9,274 nucleotides of DNA from an uncultured Collinsella sp. (GTDB taxonomy: Bacteria; Actinomycetota; Coriobacteriia; Coriobacteriales; Coriobacteriaceae), in assembly GCA_900762015.1 (NCBI GenBank), contig CAAFEX010000054.1, forward strand, positions 1-9,274. Reading direction: 5' to 3'. The position numbers and the translations under genes were made by a program. Of this stretch, positions 5,315 through 9,274 are shown one piece after another. Under the pieces are notes generated by a model. It was not told where the DNA came from. It ran no database searches and was given only the letters and a program-made list of their open reading frames with translations. Positions within the stretch are counted from its first letter, which is position 1; every line of letters begins with the position of its first letter.

Positions 5315-6685
5315 ATGGACCAGCGTTCCGTACGCGATATTCTTGCCGGTAAAACCTACTTTATCCGCACCTTTGGCTGCCAGATGAATCAGCACGACTC
5401 TGAGCGCGTGAGCGGTCTGCTCGATTCGTATGGTTGCCTCATGGCGCTCGATCCCGAGCATGCCGATATTGTTGTCTTCATGACATGCTGCGTGCGCGAG
5501 GCCGCCGATACTCGCCTGTACGGTCAGTGCAATTCCTGCAAAAGCCTGCCGCCTTCGCCTTCGGGCAAGCGCGTGGTTGCCGTGGGTGGCTGTATCGCGC
5601 AGCGTGATGGTGAGGGCCTGCTCACCAACGTCGATAACGTCAATGTCATCTTTGGTACGCATTCCATCGCACATGTGGCCGAGCTCATTGCCGAGGCGTT
5701 CCTGGACGGTAAGCGTCATATCCGCACCAATGAGCATGAGGATACGGATGCCATGAGCATGCCGTGGCATCGCGAGACCCAGTATCACGCCTGGGTGCCC
5801 ATCATGACGGGCTGCAATAATTTCTGCACCTATTGCATCGTGCCGTACGTGCGCGGTCGCGAAAAGAGCCGCCCCTTCGAGGAAATTGTCGACGAGGTGA
5901 CCGGTTTGGTGCGCCAGGGCGTGCGCGAGATCACACTGTTGGGCCAAAACGTTAACTCATATGGTCGCGATCTGTTTGGCAAGCCGCGTTTTGCCGATTT
6001 GCTGCGCGCCGTAGGCGATACGGGTGTGGAGCGCATCTTCTTTACATCTTCACATCCCAAGGACCTGCTGCCCGAGACCATCGACGCCATGGCCGAGACG
6101 CCTGCCGTTATGCCGCAGCTGCACCTGGCCGTCCAGTCAGGTTCGACGCGGATCCTCAAAGAGATGAATCGTCGTTATACACGCGAGGACTATCTGGGCC
6201 TGGTCGATCGCATTCGTAACCGAATGCCCGATATCGCGCTCTCCACCGACATTATCGTTGGCTTCCCTGGCGAGACTGAAGAAGACTTTGAGCAGACGCT
6301 CTCACTTGCCGAGACGGTCCGCTATGCTCAGGCCTATACCTTTATCTATTCCAAGCGCGCCGGTACCCCGGCCGCCGAGATTGATGATCCTACGCCGCAC
6401 GAGGTTATTCTCGAGCGTTTCAACCGCCTGGTTAAGGTTATCGAGACCACGGCACACGAGTATAACCAGGGTGAGCTTCATACTGTGGTGCCGGCGCTCA
6501 TTGAGGGAACGAGCAAAAAGAATGACGCGGTGCTACTGGGCAAGAGCCCCAAGAATCAGACCGTGCATGCGCCTATCCCAGAGGGTTACAGCATCGACCA
6601 GCTTGTTGGCAAGATCGTTGATGTTGACGTTGACGTTGCCAAGACCTGGTATTTGTCTGGCTCCGTTGTGGGCGAGCCGCGCTAA
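5315..6685 (+). CDS. miaB: tRNA-2-methylthio-N6-dimethylallyladenosine synthase (MiaB)
   Basis: MiaB is a radical-SAM methylthiotransferase that converts i6A to ms2i6A at position 37 of tRNAs reading UNN codons. The 456-residue product has three parts. An N-terminal UPF0004 domain carries C22 (FGCQMN), C58 (MTCCVRE) and C93 (GGCIAQ), the ligands for the auxiliary 4Fe-4S cluster. The radical-SAM domain has C167-NNF-C171-TY-C174 followed by the IVPYVRGREKSRP segment, with LLGQNVNSYG downstream. A C-terminal TRAM RNA-binding domain covers about 385-456. Length is normal for the family. A non-consensus M replaces the usual N before T57, and an extra cysteine (C59) adjoins C58. ATG 5309 is a possible start two residues earlier. 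The stop overlaps the miaA start (TAATG), so the enzyme and the one producing its substrate are translationally coupled. Confidence 0.96.
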   Translation: MDQRSVRDILAGKTYFIRTFGCQMNQHDSERVSGLLDSYGCLMALDPEHADIVVFMTCCVREAADTRLYGQCNSCKSLPPSPSGKRVVAVGGCIAQRDGEGLLTNVDNVNVIFGTHSIAHVAELIAEAFLDGKRHIRTNEHEDTDAMSMPWHRETQYHAWVPIMTGCNNFCTYCIVPYVRGREKSRPFEEIVDEVTGLVRQGVREITLLGQNVNSYGRDLFGKPRFADLLRAVGDTGVERIFFTSSHPKDLLPETIDAMAETPAVMPQLHLAVQSGSTRILKEMNRRYTREDYLGLVDRIRNRMPDIALSTDIIVGFPGETEEDFEQTLSLAETVRYAQAYTFIYSKRAGTPAAEIDDPTPHEVILERFNRLVKVIETTAHEYNQGELHTVVPALIEGTSKKNDAVLLGKSPKNQTVHAPIPEGYSIDQLVGKIVDVDVDVAKTWYLSGSVVGEPR

Positions 6686-7623
6686 TGGTTTCTCCCGGGG
6701 CAGGTCTTTCCGCCGTTGCGATCGTCGGTCCGACGGCGGTTGGTAAGAGTGATGTTGCCGATCGTTTGGCAGCTCGTCTTTCGTCCGAAGTGCTGTCGTG
6801 CGATGCGATGCAAATCTATCGCGGCATGGACATCGGTACCGCAAAGATGGCGCCCAATGAGTGCACGGCGCCGCTGCGTCTCGTCGACATTGTGGAGCCG
6901 GGTGTGGCGTACTCTGCGGCGCTTTATCAGGCTGACGCTCGCGCGCATGTTGAACGTCTCCTTGGTTCGGGTTGCCTGCCGGTTTTTTGCGGAGGTACGG
7001 GGCTGTATCTCAAGGCCGCCCTTGATGAGATGGACTTTCCCTCGGGTGAACTTGAGGACGATCGCCGTGCGGGCTATCAGGAGCTTGTCGAGCGTATTGG
7101 CGAGGAAGAACTGCATGCTCTGCTTGCCGAGCGTGATCCAGAATCGGCTGCTGTTATTCATCCCCATAACGTGCGCCGTGTGATTCGCGCGCTCGAAATG
7201 CACGATGATGGTGTCTCCTACGCGCAGCAAAAGTCGCAGTTTAGTGTTCCGCGCGAGCATTATCATGCCCTATGGTTTGGTCTGATGCGTAATCGCGAGG
7301 TGCTTTACGAGCGCATTAACCTGCGTGTCGATATGATGTTTGAGCAGGGTCTTGTCGATGAGGTCCGCGGTCTTATGGGTCAGGGGCTGGGAGATGCCCT
7401 GACTTCGATGCAGGCAATTGGCTATAAAGAGATCATTGATGCTTTCAATGGCGTGCTTTCTATGGATGAGGCTCGCGAACTCATCAAGATGCGTTCGCGT
7501 CGCTATGCCAAACGTCAGCTTTCGTGGTTTAAACGCGATGACCGCATCGTGTGGTTCGATATGGACGAGTTTACGATCGATGAGGTCGTTGAGGACATCC
7601 TGCATCGTATTGAGGCTGCCTAA
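6685..7623 (+). CDS. miaA: tRNA dimethylallyltransferase (MiaA)
   Basis: MiaA transfers the dimethylallyl group of DMAPP to N6 of A37 in tRNAs reading UNN codons, making i6A, the substrate of MiaB. The 312-residue product shows the P-loop-like GPTAVGKS (15-22), the catalytic-aspartate region CDAMQIYRGMDIGTAK (39-54, D40 as candidate base), FCGGTGLYLKA (101-111), RDPESAAVIHPHNVRRVIRALE (150-171), SMQAIGYKE (241-249) and the C-terminal RRYAKRQLSWFKRD (272-285). Length fits the family (about 300-320). The start ATG shares its first base with the miaB stop, and the stop shares its last base with the hflX start, so all three are likely one translationally coupled operon. No strong ribosome binding site precedes it, consistent with coupling. 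Confidence 0.97.
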   Translation: MVSPGAGLSAVAIVGPTAVGKSDVADRLAARLSSEVLSCDAMQIYRGMDIGTAKMAPNECTAPLRLVDIVEPGVAYSAALYQADARAHVERLLGSGCLPVFCGGTGLYLKAALDEMDFPSGELEDDRRAGYQELVERIGEEELHALLAERDPESAAVIHPHNVRRVIRALEMHDDGVSYAQQKSQFSVPREHYHALWFGLMRNREVLYERINLRVDMMFEQGLVDEVRGLMGQGLGDALTSMQAIGYKEIIDAFNGVLSMDEARELIKMRSRRYAKRQLSWFKRDDRIVWFDMDEFTIDEVVEDILHRIEAA

Positions 7624-8912
7624 TGGCCCGTTTCCCCCTTGTTCCCACGGCACCCGAGCCCGAGCGTGCCATACTAGTTGGTGTTGAGTGGCGCGACAAT
7701 GTATGGCCGCTTGATCGCTCGCTTGATGAGCTGGAGCGTCTTGCCCATACGGCTGGCGCCCAGTGTGTGGTGCGTTTGTCACAGCGTCTGGTTAAGCCGT
7801 ATCCAAAATCGTTTATCGGTTCCGGTAAGGTTGAAGAGCTGTGCGGCCTGGTACATCGTATGGATGCCGATGTCGTTATTTTTGACGACGACCTGACGCC
7901 CTCGCAGCAATCCTATTTGGAGAAAGCCGTGGGCGAGCCGGTAAAGATTATCGATCGTACGGCACTGATCTTGGATATCTTTGGCCTGCATGCTCAGACG
8001 CGTGAGGGACGCCTACAGGTACAGCTGGCACAGCTTCAATATCTGTTGCCTCGTCTGCGTGGCATGTGGAGCCACCTCGTCAAGGAACAGACGCGCGGCG
8101 GCATCGGCTCACGCTTTGGTCAGGGCGAAAGTCAGCTTGAGGTCGACCGTCGCCTCATTCGTAATAAGATCGCTGCGCTTCGTCGTGAGCTCAAGCAGGT
8201 TGAACAGCGTCGCGATGTTCAATCCAAGAGCCGCATTGAGTCACCGGCGTTTCGCGTCGCGTTAGCCGGTTATACCAATGCCGGTAAATCGACGTTGCTC
8301 AATCGTCTGACCGGCTCTACGGTACTTTCGCAGGACAAGTTGTTTGCTACGCTCGACCCGACGACGCGTTCGTATCGCCTGCCCGGCGGTCGCGGCATGA
8401 CGATCACCGATACCGTCGGCTTTATTCAAAAGCTGCCGCATGGTCTGGTCGATGCCTTTAAATCGACACTGTCCGAGGTGTTGGGTGCCGATCTAATTCT
8501 CAAAGTCGTAGATGCGTCTGACGAGGACTATGAGCGGCAGCTGGAGGCTGTCGACCGCGTGCTTGATGAGATCGGTGCCGGCGAGCGTTTGACGCTTACG
8601 GTGTTCAATAAAATCGATCTTCTCGATAGCGTTGATCGATTGAGTTTCCGTCGTCGTTATCCCGAAGCCGTTCTGTTCTCAGCCCAAACGGGCGAGGGAC
8701 TCGACGATCTCGTCGATCGCATCGCTCGCGAGGCAGCTGCCACCGATGTGTTGCTCTCTGCTGATATCCCGTATCGCGAGGGCGCCCTCATCACACTCGT
8801 GCATGAGCAGGGAACCCTTTTGCACGAGGAATATCTTGAGGATGGCGTTCGTATTGTGGTGAAACTGCCGGCTCGTATTGCACCGCGGCTCGAGCGTTAT
8901 CGCACCGAGTAG
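7623..8912 (+). CDS. hflX: Ribosome-associated GTPase HflX
   Basis: HflX is a TRAFAC-class GTPase that binds the 50S subunit and can split stalled or hibernating ribosomes, often under heat or antibiotic stress. The 429-residue product has an N-terminal HflX domain with FIGSGKVEEL (64-73), DRTALILDIFGLHAQTREGRLQ (111-132), the GGIGSRFGQGESQLEVDRR stretch (159-177) and a helical linker (about 180-205). The G domain has G1 GYTNAGKS (216-223), G3 DTVGF (263-267), G4 NKID (329-332) and G5 SAQTG (353-357). A short C-terminal domain with the LLHEEYLEDGVRIVVKLP segment follows. A GAGG site lies 7 nt upstream, and the ATG overlaps the miaA stop. Its position after miaA resembles the miaA-hfq-hflX order of many bacteria, but without hfq. 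The last 16 bp overlap the convergent gene. Confidence 0.96.
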   Translation: MARFPLVPTAPEPERAILVGVEWRDNVWPLDRSLDELERLAHTAGAQCVVRLSQRLVKPYPKSFIGSGKVEELCGLVHRMDADVVIFDDDLTPSQQSYLEKAVGEPVKIIDRTALILDIFGLHAQTREGRLQVQLAQLQYLLPRLRGMWSHLVKEQTRGGIGSRFGQGESQLEVDRRLIRNKIAALRRELKQVEQRRDVQSKSRIESPAFRVALAGYTNAGKSTLLNRLTGSTVLSQDKLFATLDPTTRSYRLPGGRGMTITDTVGFIQKLPHGLVDAFKSTLSEVLGADLILKVVDASDEDYERQLEAVDRVLDEIGAGERLTLTVFNKIDLLDSVDRLSFRRRYPEAVLFSAQTGEGLDDLVDRIAREAAATDVLLSADIPYREGALITLVHEQGTLLHEEYLEDGVRIVVKLPARIAPRLERYRTE

Positions 8913-9274
8913 GCGAGCTCCAAAATGCCCAGTATGATGGGCTGATGCAGCAGATAAAAGGGGAGTGCATGACGTCCAAGGCTGGCGAGCGCCGGCAGGG
9001 GGTTGGCGTAGGCCCAGCTAGGGACGGTCTTATCGATTCCCTGCGCTATATGTGCGGCGAAGTATCCTGCAAGATACATAAAGATAAACGGGATGATGGG
9101 GTAGTAATCACCTGAAACAAACCCAGGGTCCGGAAATCCCAGCCACGCCAGGTAGGGGACAGGGTAGATCGTTTTGGGGATGCTCCAGGTGAGGGCGAAC
9201 AACACAAGGCATAGGGACATGCCCCATCTCGCCGATATCTTCTTAAGGACGGGATCGGTCAACGCCACGATGCC
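8897..9274 (-). CDS. HGSNAT/DUF1624-type membrane acyltransferase, 3' part
   Basis: This is the C-terminal end (about 126 codons) of a gene running off the right edge. The frame stays open to the window boundary, and the GTG near 9268 is not a convincing start. Visible hydrophobic segments are MSLCLVLFALTWSI, YYPIIPFIFMYLAGYFAAHIA and a final HALPFYLLHQPIILGIL helix. The DYYPIIPF...YLAG block and the LGRHALPFYLLHQPI ending are typical of the heparan-alpha-glucosaminide N-acetyltransferase-like (DUF1624) family, multi-pass membrane proteins related to acyltransferases that modify sugars or envelope polymers. The bacterial substrate is unknown, and the catalytic N-terminal part is outside the window. 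The gene is convergent with hflX and ends inside its last codons; no terminator separates the two. Confidence 0.8.
   Translation of the reverse strand, partial: GIVALTDPVLKKISARWGMSLCLVLFALTWSIPKTIYPVPYLAWLGFPDPGFVSGDYYPIIPFIFMYLAGYFAAHIAQGIDKTVPSWAYANPLPALASLGRHALPFYLLHQPIILGILELAYSVR

Noticed and set aside
5300..5947. A 215-codon open frame on the - strand opposite miaB.
   Set aside because: It is antisense to a certain gene, and its His/Ala/Gly-rich sequence is typical of complement-strand reading of GC-rich genes.
6618..6642. A short tandem GTTGAC-like repeat.
   Set aside because: It encodes the alternating D-V residues of the MiaB TRAM domain and is too short to be a functional repeat array.
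1..9274. Search for CRISPR arrays, tRNA or rRNA genes, insertion sequences, phage or defence genes.
   Set aside because: Nothing seen by eye: no regularly spaced repeats, no terminal inverted repeats with transposase genes, and nearly all DNA is taken up by recognised housekeeping genes.

Overview
The window is a run of co-directional housekeeping genes on the + strand, ending at a convergent gene on the - strand that leaves the window on the right. The order is recA - recX - rny - GHKL-type ATPase gene - spoVS - miaB - miaA - hflX, then the 3' part of an HGSNAT/DUF1624-type membrane acyltransferase. Moderately high GC, GC-rich third codon positions, abundant GAG/CGC/GCC codons and the recA-recX-rny-spoVS-miaB-miaA-hflX order suggest an anaerobic gut actinobacterium of the Coriobacteriia, probably Collinsella-like. 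That assignment is an inference from style and gene order, not from a search.

Region 1 (about 1-2040) is a DNA-repair unit. A sigma-70-type promoter (TTGACC-17-TATTAT) carries a perfect CGAAC-N4-GTTCG LexA-type operator in its spacer, followed by a strong ribosome binding site, recA and the closely linked regulator recX. A candidate large-loop terminator follows recX.

Region 2 (about 2038-4870) has a clear promoter (TTGACA-17-TACGAT) and a leader of about 160 nt. The leader contains a GNRA-capped, terminator-like hairpin. It is followed by rny (RNase Y), the membrane-anchored decay endonuclease, and one nucleotide later by an unassigned GHKL-fold ATPase with MutL/type IIB topoisomerase-like motifs. 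This ATPase sits where Firmicutes often carry ymdB, and it is the least understood gene here.

Region 3 (about 4870-5262) is spoVS with its own strong ribosome binding site. Upstream lies a palindrome and a -10-like element sharing ten bases with the rny promoter.

Region 4 (about 5302-8912) is a translation/RNA-modification operon. miaB and miaA make the ms2i6A37 modification of tRNA, and hflX encodes a ribosome-associated GTPase. The miaB/miaA and miaA/hflX junctions are both TAATG overlaps, indicating translational coupling. hflX overlaps the convergent acyltransferase gene tail to tail by 16 bp.

No tRNA, rRNA, CRISPR array, insertion sequence or phage gene was seen. No non-coding stretch exceeds 260 bases. 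The genes are canonical. The points of interest are regulatory (LexA operator inside the recA promoter, the rny leader hairpin) and contextual (the GHKL ATPase, and SpoVS in a lineage not expected to sporulate).
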